Assembly: GCF_036345175.1 (NCBI RefSeq)
Contig: NZ_CP107780.1
Location: 2,108,001-2,172,000, forward strand
Direction: 5' to 3'
DNA length: 64,000 nt
DNA from: Streptomyces sp. NBC_00576
GTDB lineage: Bacteria; Actinomycetota; Actinomycetes; Streptomycetales; Streptomycetaceae
Shown: positions 27,391-36,109 of the stretch, piece after piece
Layout of the letters: every line of letters starts with the position of its first letter
How positions within the stretch are numbered: position 1 is the first letter of the stretch
Notes under the pieces: model-generated
Database searches by the model: none
Seen by the model: only the letters and a program-made list of their open reading frames with translations
Told to the model about the DNA's origin: nothing
Position numbers and translations under genes: made by a program

Positions 27391-28280
27391 TACGCGACTC
27401 CCTCCGTGCGAGCGGCGGTGCCGCGGTACGACTCCCAGGTCCACGTCAGCGTGCGGCGGGCCATCACGCCGACGGCGTGGCGGCGGTAGCTCGCGGTGCC
27501 CCGGACGTCGTCGATGGGGTTGCAGGCGCCCGCGCACAGATCGGCGAACTGCTTGGCGACCGACGGAGTGATGATCTTCCCGTTGTCCCAGAAGCCGCCC
27601 TCTTCGAGCGCCGCGTTCAGGAACTCCTCGGCGGCCTTCGCCCGGACGGGTGTGGGCGCCGCCGAACCGATGCCCGTACGGACGGTCCGGGTCGACGGGT
27701 GCAGTGCGAGTCCGAAGGCGCAGACCGCGATGACCATGGCGTTGCGGGTGCCGACCTTGGAGTACTGCTGGGGCCCGTCCGCCTTTTTGATGTGGACGGC
27801 GCGGATCAGCTCGTCGGGGGCGAGCGCGTTGCGCTTCACACCGGTGAAGAAGTCGTCGATCGGGATCAGCCGGGTCCCTCGTACGGACTCGGCCTCGACC
27901 TCCGCGCCCGCGGCGAGGAGCGCCGGGTGGGCGTCACCAGCCGGGGAGGCGGTGCCGAGGTTGCCGCCGACGCCGCCCCGGTTGCGGATCTGCGGGGAGG
28001 CGACCGTGTGCGAGGCGAGGGCCAGGCCCGGCAGTTCGCCGCGCAGGCTCTCCATGATCCGGGTGTACGGGACCGAGGCGCCGAGCCGCACGCTCTGCTC
28101 GCCGGTCTCCCACTCGTAGAGATCTCCGATGCGGGTCAGGTCGAGGAGGTACTCGGGCCGGCGGTGGTCGAAGTTGATCTCGACCATCACGTCGGTGCCG
28201 CCCGCGATCGGCACAGCGGTGGGGTGCTCGGCCTTCGCGGCGAGCGCCTCCTCCCAGCTGGCGGGGCGAAGGAAGTCCAT
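27390..28280 (-). CDS. Xanthine dehydrogenase-family FAD-binding subunit
   Basis: The 296-aa CoxM/XdhB-type subunit starts with DFLRPASWEEALAAKAEHP, carries the FAD pyrophosphate loop IAGGTDVM (near residue 26) and the second flavin motif RNRGGVGGNLGTASPAGD (near 100). It is the first gene of the operon FAD, 2Fe-2S, molybdenum subunit, XdhC. The 299 bp upstream separate it from the divergent PucR regulator. Confidence 0.92.
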   Translation of the reverse strand: MDFLRPASWEEALAAKAEHPTAVPIAGGTDVMVEINFDHRRPEYLLDLTRIGDLYEWETGEQSVRLGASVPYTRIMESLRGELPGLALASHTVASPQIRNRGGVGGNLGTASPAGDAHPALLAAGAEVEAESVRGTRLIPIDDFFTGVKRNALAPDELIRAVHIKKADGPQQYSKVGTRNAMVIAVCAFGLALHPSTRTVRTGIGSAAPTPVRAKAAEEFLNAALEEGGFWDNGKIITPSVAKQFADLCAGACNPIDDVRGTASYRRHAVGVMARRTLTWTWESYRGTAARTEGVA

Positions 28281-28444
28281 GACCGCTCTTTTCCTCTTCG
28301 TCGCATGAGTCGTACCAGTGGGCTGTACCAGTGGGCCGTGCCCGTGGGTCGTGCCAATGGCTCGTTCATGTGCTGTTCACGTGCGGTGAAACCAGTACAC
28401 AGGGCTGTGCTCCGCCTGGGTCAGTCACGGAAACCATGAAGGAG

Positions 28445-28475
28445 TTGGCTGGCCAGGGCGATCGTCTTGTAGATT
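28445..28475 (+). promoter_or_regulatory. Weak sigma-70-type promoter candidate for the PucR gene
   Basis: TTGGCT (28445-28450) and TAGATT (28470-28475), spaced 19 bp, lie about 105 bp before the PucR-type start. They match the vegetative consensus loosely. The rest of the divergent region 28281-28579 holds no other clear signal; it must also contain the xdh operon promoter. Confidence 0.3.
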
Positions 28476-28579
28476 CGTATGAACAGAGGCCATCAGTAAC
28501 CTCTCCGATTTTCCCCGGAAACAGTGATCGCCGCGCAGGCGGAAAAGCGCGGCTCGCAAACAGAACGGCGGCGACGAGA

Positions 28580-30277
28580 ATGCGGCTGCGCGCACTGCTG
28601 GACACCGACGCGCTGGGCCTCACGCTGCTCGGCGGCGAGGACGAGCTGGACCGCACCGTACGCGGGGTGATGACCACCGACCTCAGGGATCCCAGTCGCT
28701 ACCTCTCGGGCGGCGAGCTGGTGCTCACGGGCCTGGCCTGGCGCCGGGACCCCGGGGACTCGGAGTCGTTCGTACGGCTCCTGGCGGGGGCCGGGGTCAC
28801 GGCCCTGGGTGCCGGTGAGGCCGAACTGGGGAACATCCCGGCCGACCTGGTCGCGGCCTGCGCCCGGCACCGGCTGCCACTGTTCGCGGTGCACGAGTCG
28901 GTGGCGTTCGCGACGATCACCGAGCATGTCGTCCGGCAGGTGTCCGGCGAGCGCGCCGGGGATCTGGCGGCGGTCGTGGACCGGCACCGCCGGATGATGA
29001 CCTCCGGTCCGGCGGGCGGCGGCCCCGACGTGGTCCTGGACCTGCTCGGCTCCGACCTCGACCTGCGCGCCTGGGTCCTCTCCCCCGCCGGACGTCTCAT
29101 CGCGGGCTCGAAGGTCTCCGGCCCCGCCCCGGCCCCCGACGTGTGCGCGGCACTGGCGGCCGAGCACCTGACGGCGGCCCGCACCGGCAGCCGACATGTG
29201 CTCAGCCCCCACCGGGTGGCGGTGGGCGGCACGGCGTACTCCCTCTTCCCCGTCCGCGCGGGCGGCCGCACCGCCGCACAGGGCGGCTCACGGGACGTAC
29301 GCGAGAGCCTGCTGTCCGACTGGCTGCTCGCCGTCGAGGCGGACGCCGGGGACTGGCCGGCGGAGCGGCTCGATCTGCTCCAGGGCGTCACACAGCTGAT
29401 CGCGGTAGAACGCGACCGGCGCGACGCGGAACGCGTGGTGCGGCGACGGCTCGCAGAAGAGGTCCTGGAGCTGGTGCAGACAGGCGCCGCGCCCGCCGAG
29501 ATCGCGGCCCGGTTGCGGGTCGCCGCACCGGTGCTGCTGCCCGGCCTCGGCGCGGCCCCGCACTGGCAGGTCGTCGTGGCCCGCGTGGACTGGGCCGGCG
29601 GCGAGGTCGAGGGCGGCCCGGTGGCCCAGACGTTGCTGGAGGAAATCCTTGTCGACCCCCTCCTGACGGGTCCGGAGCACTCCGACCGGATCGCCGTGGC
29701 CCATACGGGGGACGAGGCGATCGCCCTCGTACCGCTGCCGGCGGTGTCGTCGGTGTCGGCGGAGCACGACGGTTCGGAGGAGGGAATTCTGGCCGAAAAG
29801 CTGCTCGCCGGCGTGCGGGACCCGTTGTCGGCCGGCCTGGACGACGACGGGCGGCTCACGATCGGTGTCAGTGCGGCCGTGCACTCGGCGGAGGGGCTGC
29901 GCGGGGCACTGGAGGAGGCGCGGCACGCCCGCCGGGTGGCCGCGGCGCGCCCCGGCCGGGTGTGCGCGGCGGGCCACCAGGAGCTGGCCTCCCACGTGCT
30001 GCTGCTCCCGTTCGTCCCTGACGACGTCCGCCGCGCCTTCACGGCCCGCCTCCTCGACCCTCTGCGGGACTACGACCGGCGCCACCGCGCCGAGCTGATC
30101 CCGACGCTGGAGGCGTTCCTGGAGTGCGACGGCTCATGGACACGGTGCGCTGCGCGGCTGCATCTGCATGTCAACACGCTGCGGTACCGGGTGGGGCGGA
30201 TCGAGCAGTTGACGAGCCGTGATCTGTCGCGGCTGGAGGACAAGCTGGACTTCTTCCTGGCACTGCGCATGAGTTGA
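28580..30277 (+). CDS. PucR-family transcriptional regulator
   Basis: The 565-aa protein has an N-terminal PucR domain (about 1-115, starting RLRALLDTDALGLTLLGG), a central GGDEF-like/CdaR region and a C-terminal HTH_30 domain (about 510-560, with HVNTLRYRVGRIEQL). PucR proteins control purine catabolism and respond to pathway metabolites. It lies divergent to the xanthine dehydrogenase operon and is the likely regulator of it. ATG 28580 opens the conserved domain; the upstream 83 codons of open frame look non-coding. Confidence 0.88.
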   Translation: MRLRALLDTDALGLTLLGGEDELDRTVRGVMTTDLRDPSRYLSGGELVLTGLAWRRDPGDSESFVRLLAGAGVTALGAGEAELGNIPADLVAACARHRLPLFAVHESVAFATITEHVVRQVSGERAGDLAAVVDRHRRMMTSGPAGGGPDVVLDLLGSDLDLRAWVLSPAGRLIAGSKVSGPAPAPDVCAALAAEHLTAARTGSRHVLSPHRVAVGGTAYSLFPVRAGGRTAAQGGSRDVRESLLSDWLLAVEADAGDWPAERLDLLQGVTQLIAVERDRRDAERVVRRRLAEEVLELVQTGAAPAEIAARLRVAAPVLLPGLGAAPHWQVVVARVDWAGGEVEGGPVAQTLLEEILVDPLLTGPEHSDRIAVAHTGDEAIALVPLPAVSSVSAEHDGSEEGILAEKLLAGVRDPLSAGLDDDGRLTIGVSAAVHSAEGLRGALEEARHARRVAAARPGRVCAAGHQELASHVLLLPFVPDDVRRAFTARLLDPLRDYDRRHRAELIPTLEAFLECDGSWTRCAARLHLHVNTLRYRVGRIEQLTSRDLSRLEDKLDFFLALRMS

Positions 30278-30471
30278 GCCCACGCACAGAGAAAGCGGGG
30301 CGTGCGCGGTCCTGGCGCGCGCCGGGTGGGGCCGGTTGTGCGGCAACCGGGGTGCTCGTTCTTCCCCGACTTTGTGAATTCTTTCACCTACCCTCTTGGC
30401 CCGGCACCAAGATTCGTGTTGAGATGCCGCCACCACTCAACAGGCTCGATGGCGTGCTCGGGGAGGGCAAC

Positions 30472-31245
30472 GTGGCGTACACCGCCATGTCTGGTTCCGG
30501 AACGACCTCTGGTGACGATCCACTCCAGACCGCGGTATGGCGGCTGCGCTCGCGCGCCTGCTGGGCGGACGCGGCGGCGCTGCTGGACGCCGCCACCCCC
30601 GACGCCTCGCTCCAGCGGGCCGCGCTGCTGGTGGAGCGATGCCTCTACACCGAGCAGGGCTGGGGAGAGGCCGAGGACGCGCTCCGTACGGCGGAGGCGC
30701 TGGCCCAGAGCGACGAGGAACGCGGCGCGGCGGCCTGTGAGCGCGGGCAGTTGGCGTACGCGGCGACACTGCTCGGCGTACGGGACCGTGCCGACGAGGC
30801 GCGGGCCGCGCTCGGCCGGGCGGCGGCGCTGATCCCGCCGGGGGCGTCGGGGCGGGCGGTGCTGGACTTCCGGCGGGGGCTGCTGGCGGAGAACCTGGCG
30901 CGGTCTCCGCAGGCCGCGCGGGCCGCGTATCGGCGGGCGCACGCGGGAGCCACCGCGCATGCCGATCCGCTGCTGCTGTCGTTCACGTGGCGTCATCTGG
31001 CCGGACTTGCCCTGCGGGACGGGGAGTTGGCGGAGGCGCGGCACGGGTTCAGCGAATCCCTGCGGATTCGGGAGGAGTTGGGGTATCTGGTGGGGACGGC
31101 GCCCGCGTTGGCCTCGCTCGCCGATGCGGAGTCCGAGCCGGAGGCTTCGCGGTTGCGGGCCGAGGCGGGGCGGTTGTTCCGGTTGCTCGGGGGTGTTCCC
31201 ACCTGGCTGGCGCGGCAGTTGGCTCCGCCGGCTGCGTCTGCGTAG
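30472..31245 (+). CDS. Tetratricopeptide-repeat protein
   Basis: The 257-aa, Ala/Arg-rich, all-helical protein has repeated helix pairs typical of TPR arrays, for example AAALLDAATPDASLQRAALLVE and AEARHGFSESLRIREELG. There is no DNA-binding or catalytic domain. GTG 30472 with GGGAGGG just upstream is the most likely start. It stands alone between the PucR and GntR genes. Its role is unknown; a protein-interaction scaffold is all that can be said. Confidence 0.7.
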   Translation: MAYTAMSGSGTTSGDDPLQTAVWRLRSRACWADAAALLDAATPDASLQRAALLVERCLYTEQGWGEAEDALRTAEALAQSDEERGAAACERGQLAYAATLLGVRDRADEARAALGRAAALIPPGASGRAVLDFRRGLLAENLARSPQAARAAYRRAHAGATAHADPLLLSFTWRHLAGLALRDGELAEARHGFSESLRIREELGYLVGTAPALASLADAESEPEASRLRAEAGRLFRLLGGVPTWLARQLAPPAASA

Positions 31246-31283
31246 GTCGCGCCGACCGGGGGGGTTCGGTTGTTCGTCGGCTG

Positions 31284-31346
31284 CGGGTGCCCTGCGGCTT
31301 GTCGCGCCCACGCGGCGGAGCCGCAGATCAGATACAGCCCCGCGCC
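31284..31346 (+). repeat. Streptomyces-type intergenic repeat
   Basis: The stretch with GGCTGCGGGTGCCCTGCGGC, CGCCCACGCGGCGGAGCCGC and CAGCCCCGCGCCCCTGACGG matches, from memory, a short element found many times between genes in Streptomyces genomes. The internal CGGCGGAGCCG can pair. It lies between two convergent genes, where it may act as terminator. Confidence 0.5.
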
Positions 31347-31358
31347 CCTGACGGTGGG

Positions 31359-32231
31359 TCAGTGAGCGCCTGTCACGTGGTCACGTGTCAGTGACTGGAC
31401 CAGCTGGACGTCTCTTGCGATCAGGGCGTCCAGCAAGGTGACGTGGTCCTCCGCGTCCGCCAGGAGTGCCGCTCGGCCCGGCGTCGCCTTGGCGCCCACC
31501 AGGGGCCACTGGGCGCGGCGGTGGAGGTCGTCGGCGATCTGCACCAGTTGGGTGTTGCCGGCGAGGGACAGGACCGCCCGGTGGAAGGCTCGGTCGGTTT
31601 CCGCGTAGGTGGCCCGGCAGCCGGTGGACGCCGCGCGGGCCGTTGCCTCGGCGAGGGGGCGGAGTTCCGTCCAGCGTTCGGGGGGCACCGTGCGGGTCAG
31701 GCGGAGCAGCACCGGGAGTTCGATCAGGGCCCGGATCTCGGCCAGCTCGGCCAGTTCGCGGGCGCCTCGTTCCACGACGCGGAAGCCCCGGTTGGGGACG
31801 ACCTCGACGGCGCCTTCCAGCGCGAGCTGCTGCATCGCCTCGCGGACGGGCGTCGCGGACACCCCGAAGCGGTCGCCCAGTGCGGGGGCCGAGTACACCT
31901 CCCCGGGTGCCAGCTCGCCCCCGACGAGCGCGGTGCGCAGCGCGTCGAGGATCTGGCCGCGCACGGAGGAACGCTGGACGACGGGACGTGCCTGTTCGGT
32001 GCGAGGCAGGGGGATCGGCTGCTCACTGTGCGTGTGCTCGCCCCGGGCACCGACTCCCGGCGCACCGGCTGCCGCGTCGGGACGGACCGCCGGACCCGTC
32101 GCCCCGGGGCGCCACCCTCGGTCCACGTCCGCAGCCCTGAGCTGCGGTGGAACGCGTACGGCGGCCGGGTGTGAGGCCGGGGCCCTGGTGTCGGGCGAGC
32201 CGTGCGCGCCCTGCGGGCCGGCGTGCTGCAC
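31359..32231 (-). CDS. GntR-family (FadR/FCD) transcriptional regulator
   Basis: The 290-aa protein has a disordered N-terminal 80 residues, a GntR winged helix (about 82-150, SAPALGDRFGVSATPVREAM) and a C-terminal FCD ligand-binding domain (about 160-285). FadR-type regulators sense carboxylates or other small metabolites. GTG 32231 is preferred over an ATG 16 codons earlier because GGAGGAGG lies 5 nt before it. The target gene is not evident from the neighbours. Confidence 0.85.
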   Translation of the reverse strand: MQHAGPQGAHGSPDTRAPASHPAAVRVPPQLRAADVDRGWRPGATGPAVRPDAAAGAPGVGARGEHTHSEQPIPLPRTEQARPVVQRSSVRGQILDALRTALVGGELAPGEVYSAPALGDRFGVSATPVREAMQQLALEGAVEVVPNRGFRVVERGARELAELAEIRALIELPVLLRLTRTVPPERWTELRPLAEATARAASTGCRATYAETDRAFHRAVLSLAGNTQLVQIADDLHRRAQWPLVGAKATPGRAALLADAEDHVTLLDALIARDVQLVQSLTRDHVTGAH

Positions 32232-32423
32232 GGGGGCCTCCTCCGGGCTAGATGGCACCTTGACGGCACATGGGGTCATTGCGGCGGGTTGTTACTCGCC
32301 CGTCAAGCACCATAGGCGCACATTCCGTCAGTTCAAATCCCGATTCGAGTCCAGGTTCGGATTTGCGCCGGATCCCCGGCCGGATCCGGTGTTAAATCCG
32401 GATCACATCGCGGGCATGATGGG

Positions 32424-32442
32424 TAAGGTAAGGCTTGCCTAT
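32424..32442 (+). promoter_or_regulatory. Iron box (DmdR1/IdeR/DtxR operator)
   Basis: TAAGGTAAGGCTTGCCTAT agrees with the DtxR-family consensus TTAGGTTAGGCTCACCTAA at 14 of 19 positions, including the central AGGC and CCTA. It lies about 40 bp before the siderophore-reductase start, so iron repression of that gene is expected. Confidence 0.75.
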
Positions 32443-32480
32443 GATCTTCGAGCGATCTATCGAGATTCGGTGGTCCCGAC

Positions 32481-33323
32481 ATGTCCGCTCCCGTACAGAC
32501 CCGGTCCGCCGTCGCGGATGCGTACGACCGGCTCGCCGAGGCCTACCCGGACGCGGCCGTCATCGAACTGGGCCCCGGACAGCCTCATCCGCGCGGCGCC
32601 GGATGGGTTCGGGCCGCCGGGCTCGCGGCCGGCGACGGCGACCTCGACTCCTTCCTCGCGTGGGACGACGAGCAGGTACTGCGGGACTACGGTCAGCGGG
32701 GCCGCCCGGACGTCATCGCCGGTTTCGGGCTGCACCGGTACGCGTGGACCGCCTGCCTTCTGATCACCGTGCCGTGGTTCCTGCACCGCCGGGTGCCCCG
32801 ACTGCCCGTCGAGGACGTCTCTTACCACCGCACCGACGGTCGCTTCAGCATCCGCACCGGCGCCTTCACCTGCCTGCCCGGCGACCCGGCGGCGGCCCTG
32901 CCCGGCGCCCGGGTCGTCGGTGACGAGGAGGCGCTGCGCGGGGAGGTGCGGGCGGCGCTCACCGAGCATCTGGAGCCCCTGCTCGGCGGTTTCGGGCCGC
33001 GCATGCGGCGGCGCGGACGGGCCCTGTGGGCCGTGGTGACCGACGACGTCGTGGAGGGCCTGCATTACATAGGACAAGTCGTCGGGGAAGGGGACCGGGC
33101 ACAGCGGGAGTTGGAGCTGCTGCTGCCGGGCTCGACCCGGCCGTTCGTCGGGTCGGCGGGCTTCGGGGAACTGACCGGGCCGAACGGCACTCCACTGCCC
33201 ACCCGCGACCGGGCCGGCTGCTGTTTCTTCTACACGATCCGCCCGGACGAGATGTGCGACAACTGCCCACGGACCTGCGAGAACGACCGCATCGCCAAGC
33301 TGACGGCCGCAGCCACCAGTTGA
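32481..33323 (+). CDS. (2Fe-2S) ferric-siderophore reductase, FhuF-like
   Basis: The 280-aa protein ends with the FhuF-type cluster motif CC-x10-C-x2-C (Cys247, Cys248, Cys259, Cys262), which binds an unusual 2Fe-2S centre. The N-terminal two thirds match the ferric iron reductase-like domain. It reduces Fe(III) from imported siderophores in the cytoplasm. The iron box directly upstream supports the role. It is a single gene, and no siderophore synthesis or uptake genes are adjacent. Confidence 0.88.
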   Translation: MSAPVQTRSAVADAYDRLAEAYPDAAVIELGPGQPHPRGAGWVRAAGLAAGDGDLDSFLAWDDEQVLRDYGQRGRPDVIAGFGLHRYAWTACLLITVPWFLHRRVPRLPVEDVSYHRTDGRFSIRTGAFTCLPGDPAAALPGARVVGDEEALRGEVRAALTEHLEPLLGGFGPRMRRRGRALWAVVTDDVVEGLHYIGQVVGEGDRAQRELELLLPGSTRPFVGSAGFGELTGPNGTPLPTRDRAGCCFFYTIRPDEMCDNCPRTCENDRIAKLTAAATS

Positions 33324-33655
33324 GGAACCCTCAGCAATGGGCCCCTCCCCCCGTGACCCGGCAGGGCGTGCCGTAGGATCGCCGCCGTAAGATCATGTTC
33401 GATTGAGGCCTCGTACGGTTACAGCCACTTCACAAGTTCCTCACTTGTCGCAGGAACTTTCCGTGGAACCACCCGTACGGGTAGTCTTATTCGAACTCAA
33501 CTCCCGCCCCTCAAGCGGCAGTTCGAGCAGAATGTCGCCCTGAGCATCCCCTTGCACCTCCTTAGGCGGCCTCTTGCCCCGAAACCCCCTGAGGGCTGAG
33601 GGGATTGGGCCACTATGGCGGGCGTTACGCCCTATCCCAATGCAAGGGACCCCAG
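33324..33655. other. 332-bp non-coding region with a nested hairpin before the DUF2637 gene
   Basis: No gene is seen. Close to the RBS a stem ATTGGG (33604-33609) with CCCAAT (33636-33641) encloses a smaller hairpin GGGCG-TTA-CGCCC (33620-33632). The placement just before AAGGGA and the ATG suggests a structured leader that may affect translation. There is no known riboswitch consensus that I can recognise. Confidence 0.45.
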
Positions 33656-34699
33656 ATGAGACTGACCGACATATCGCTTAACTGGCTGCTTCCGGGCGCC
33701 GTACTGCTCCTGGGCGTGCTGGCGGCGGTGGCGGTGCTGGCGCGCGGCAAGCGCTCCTCGGGGACGAAAGCGAGCCAGGACGACTCGTGGGAGCGCACCG
33801 AAGAGCGCCGCAGGCGCAAGGAAGCCATATTCGCCTCGGCGTCCTACGTCCTCCTCTTCTGCTGTGCAGCGGTCGCCGCAGCGCTTTCCTTCCACGGCCT
33901 CGTCGGCTTCGGCGAGCAGAACCTGAACCTCACCGACGGCTGGCAGTACCTCGTCCCGTTCGGTCTCGACGGAGCGGCCATGTTCTGCTCCGTACTCGCG
34001 GTGCGCGAGGCGAGCCACGGTGACGCCGCCCTCGGCTCCCGGATACTCGTATGGCTGTTCGCGGCCGCGGCCGCCTGGTTCAACTGGGTGCACGCGCCCC
34101 GGGGTCTCGACAACGCGGGCGCCCCGCAATTCTTCGCCGGTATGTCCCTGTCCGCCGCGGTGCTCTTCGACCGCGCGCTGAAGCAGACCCGCCGGGCCGC
34201 CCTGCGCGAGCAGGGTCTGGTGCCGCGTCCGCTGCCGCAGATCCGTATGGTCCGCTGGGCGCGGGCGCCCCGCGAGACGTACAAGGCCTGGTCGCTGATG
34301 CTCCTCGAGGGCGTCCGCAGCCTGGACGAAGCGGTCGACGAGGTGCGCGAGGACCGGCGCCAGAAGGAGCAGGCGCGTCTGCGCCGGCGTGAGCAGGAGC
34401 GAGCCGAGCGCGCGCACCTCAAGGCGATCAGCCGGGGCCACCGCGGCCCGTTCGGCGGCGGTGGCGGTGGCGGCGGTCAGCAGGTCGAGGTGGAGCGGGC
34501 GCCCGCCCAGGTCACCTCGGAACCTGCCATATCCTCCGCGGAGCAGCTGCCCCTGCGCGCCCGTCCCTCCCTTCAGCCCGTTCGTGGCAGCAGTGACTCG
34601 ATCACTGTCGACCTGACGGCGGAGGACGACACGATGGCCCTGCCCCGCCTGGACTCCCTGGAGCGCAAGCTCCGGGACCTCGAGCAGCAGTACGGCTGA
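33656..34699 (+). CDS. DUF2637 (SpdB-like) membrane protein
   Basis: The 347-aa protein starts with a helix (residues 7-28), a charged cytoplasmic stretch (RTEERRRRKEAIF), then three more helices (about 57-165) that carry the DUF2637 pattern (DGWQYLVPFGLDGAAMF, WFNWVHAP). The C-terminal 150 residues are cytoplasmic, with a basic coiled-coil-like part and a Gly8 run. DUF2637 occurs in plasmid-spread SpdB proteins and in chromosomal copies. This one shows no nearby transfer genes. ATG 33656 has AAGGGA upstream. Confidence 0.8.
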   Translation: MRLTDISLNWLLPGAVLLLGVLAAVAVLARGKRSSGTKASQDDSWERTEERRRRKEAIFASASYVLLFCCAAVAAALSFHGLVGFGEQNLNLTDGWQYLVPFGLDGAAMFCSVLAVREASHGDAALGSRILVWLFAAAAAWFNWVHAPRGLDNAGAPQFFAGMSLSAAVLFDRALKQTRRAALREQGLVPRPLPQIRMVRWARAPRETYKAWSLMLLEGVRSLDEAVDEVREDRRQKEQARLRRREQERAERAHLKAISRGHRGPFGGGGGGGGQQVEVERAPAQVTSEPAISSAEQLPLRARPSLQPVRGSSDSITVDLTAEDDTMALPRLDSLERKLRDLEQQYG

Positions 34700-34742
34700 G
34701 CAGAGCAGCACTGCTGAGCACGAGTTGAGCGCGAACCGACAT

Positions 34743-34772
34743 GGGGGCGTGGCCTGTTCAGGCCGCGCCCCC
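34743..34772. terminator. Terminator hairpin between convergent genes
   Basis: A 13-bp stem with one G-T pair (34743-34755 with 34760-34772) and loop GTTC lies between the DUF2637 gene and the anti-sigma-type gene. It overlaps the last codons of the latter. Confidence 0.7.
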
Positions 34773-35282
34773 GTTCAGTTCGAACCACACCGCCTTGCCC
34801 ACGCCGTGCGCCCGGACTCCCCACGCGTCGGCGAGGGACTCCACCAGGACCAGACCTCTGCCATGCGTACCGTCGTCGGCGATCGGTGCGCGCAGCCTCG
34901 GCCTGCGTCCCACGAAGTCCCGTACCTCCACGCGTAATCCGTGCGGCGAGACGGTGGCCGTCAGCACCGCGTCGCGGTCGGTGTGGACCAGCGCGTTGGT
35001 GACCAGCTCGCTGGTGAGCAGTTCCGCTATCTCCGAACTGCCGGGCCTCCCCCAGTGCCGCAGCAGCTCGCGCAGTGCTCTGCGGGCCTCCGGTACCTCC
35101 CGCAGATCCGAACAACCCAGCCTGCGCCTCATCTGCGACGCCTCCCCCCGGTCCACGCCACCGTCATCACCGATGCCGATGCCGTTGTCGTTGTCGATGT
35201 CGTTCTCGGCCGTTTCCTCCGCCGTTTTCGCCGCGAAGGCCCCGATGATCACGGGACCGCCCCCTCGTGCCTGCCTCTTCAT
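34758..35282 (-). CDS. RsbW-like ATP-binding protein (anti-sigma-type histidine kinase fold)
   Basis: The 174-aa protein has a HATPase_c domain (about 55-174) with N-box ELVTNALVHT and a G-box DDGTHGRGLVLVE. Such single-domain proteins bind and inhibit sigma factors or phosphorylate anti-anti-sigma factors; streptomycetes have many. The N-terminal 50 residues are a low-complexity acidic segment rich in Asp, Asn, Gly and Ile, encoded by imperfect GAT/GGC repeats. No sigma factor gene is adjacent. Confidence 0.82.
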   Translation of the reverse strand: MKRQARGGGPVIIGAFAAKTAEETAENDIDNDNGIGIGDDGGVDRGEASQMRRRLGCSDLREVPEARRALRELLRHWGRPGSSEIAELLTSELVTNALVHTDRDAVLTATVSPHGLRVEVRDFVGRRPRLRAPIADDGTHGRGLVLVESLADAWGVRAHGVGKAVWFELNGGAA

Positions 35283-35365
35283 GACCCCCGCCCGGACGCT
35301 GGTGTAGTCCCCTCCTGATCGAACGCGTTCACGGGATCCATGCCCCCGACCTGAACACGCCAGTC

Positions 35366-35785
35366 ATGTCGAATCCTCAACGACCGGATGTACGGGGCTG
35401 GTTGGACTGTTACTGGCCGGATCAGGACATCGACCGCGCCCGCCGGGCGCGGCTGGAGGGACGTCTGGAGCGGACGCTGCGGCAGTTCACGCGCCCGTCC
35501 AGCCGAGGACGGGCGCGTGAGGGCGGCGGATCGGCCGAACTGTCCAGGGCGGGCTGCCGATCCGGCCGTAGGTCACTTCCCGCCGATGCCCTTCGTGCCG
35601 ATGTGGATGATCCGGTGGTCCCGGGTCATGTCGACGACCAGCTTGGTGGTGCTCCCCGAGCCCCAGGTCAGCGTGATGCCGGCCTCCGTGTGGTCGGCGG
35701 TGCCGTTGTCGGTGACCGTCCAGCGGAGGGGTTGGAGCTGTTCGCCAAGGAGTGCGCACAAGGCCGAACTAGCTCGATCGTGTGA
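35366..35785 (+). CDS. Small hypothetical ORF, doubtful
   Basis: The first 45 codons (MSNPQRPDVRGWLDCYWPDQ and a following Arg-rich helix) look protein-like. The rest of the 139-codon frame runs through a terminator-like hairpin (35487-35520) and antisense to the better ORF at 35573-35761. It may be the decayed front of a gene. No family is recognised. Confidence 0.25.
   Translation: MSNPQRPDVRGWLDCYWPDQDIDRARRARLEGRLERTLRQFTRPSSRGRAREGGGSAELSRAGCRSGRRSLPADALRADVDDPVVPGHVDDQLGGAPRAPGQRDAGLRVVGGAVVGDRPAEGLELFAKECAQGRTSSIV
35487..35520. terminator. Terminator-like hairpin
   Basis: A perfect 13-bp stem (35487-35499 with 35508-35520) closes an 8-nt loop, 53 bp beyond the stop of the minus-strand 62-codon ORF. 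It probably ends that transcript. Confidence 0.65.
35573..35761 (-). CDS. Short hypothetical ORF, possibly a C-terminal gene fragment
   Basis: The 62-codon frame contains RWTVTDNGTADHTEAGITL and ends KLVVDMTRDHRIIHIGTKG-IGGK, a convincing beta-rich C-terminal sequence. The TTG start is weak and without clear RBS, so this may be the tail of a longer gene whose front was lost. It is followed by a terminator hairpin. Together with neighbours it marks a region of gene decay. Confidence 0.4.
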   Translation of the reverse strand: MCALLGEQLQPLRWTVTDNGTADHTEAGITLTWGSGSTTKLVVDMTRDHRIIHIGTKGIGGK

Positions 35786-35840
35786 TCGTCCGCGTGAGGG
35801 CTTGCGGCGCCCTGGGCTGTTCGGGCTAACGTGGTTGTGC

Positions 35841-35946
35841 GACCTGGCCGGTTGGGTACGGCGTCAGCGTGCGGGGCCCCTGCTCCACCAGAGTGATGGT
35901 TCAGGGCCTCCCCGTCGCCTCTGGCCGTACCCAACCGGCCAGGTCG
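35841..35946. repeat. Perfect 22-bp inverted repeat with 62-bp centre
   Basis: 35841-35862 (beginning CGACCTGG) is the exact reverse complement of 35925-35946. The spacer carries no ORF. It lies in the non-coding 35786-36291 stretch between fragments of broken genes. It could be the ends of a tiny non-autonomous element, a large hairpin or a recombination scar. No target-site duplication was seen at its borders. Confidence 0.7.
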
Positions 35947-36109
35947 CGAGGGCTGTGTCCATCAGCGGCCTCCGGCCGCGGGGGCCTCCCGGGCTCGGAC
36001 CACGCACACGATGCGTGTCGCCACCCGGGGTCGAGAACGCCGGGGACCAGCTCGCCCAAGACCGTTCGGGGCGCGCGGCTGAACGGACTCACGCCCGCTC
36101 AGTCCACAG

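Noticed and set aside
33656..34699. DUF2637/SpdB-like gene as evidence for an integrated plasmid
   Set aside because: No tra, rep, int or attachment-site signals are near; chromosomal DUF2637 genes are common.
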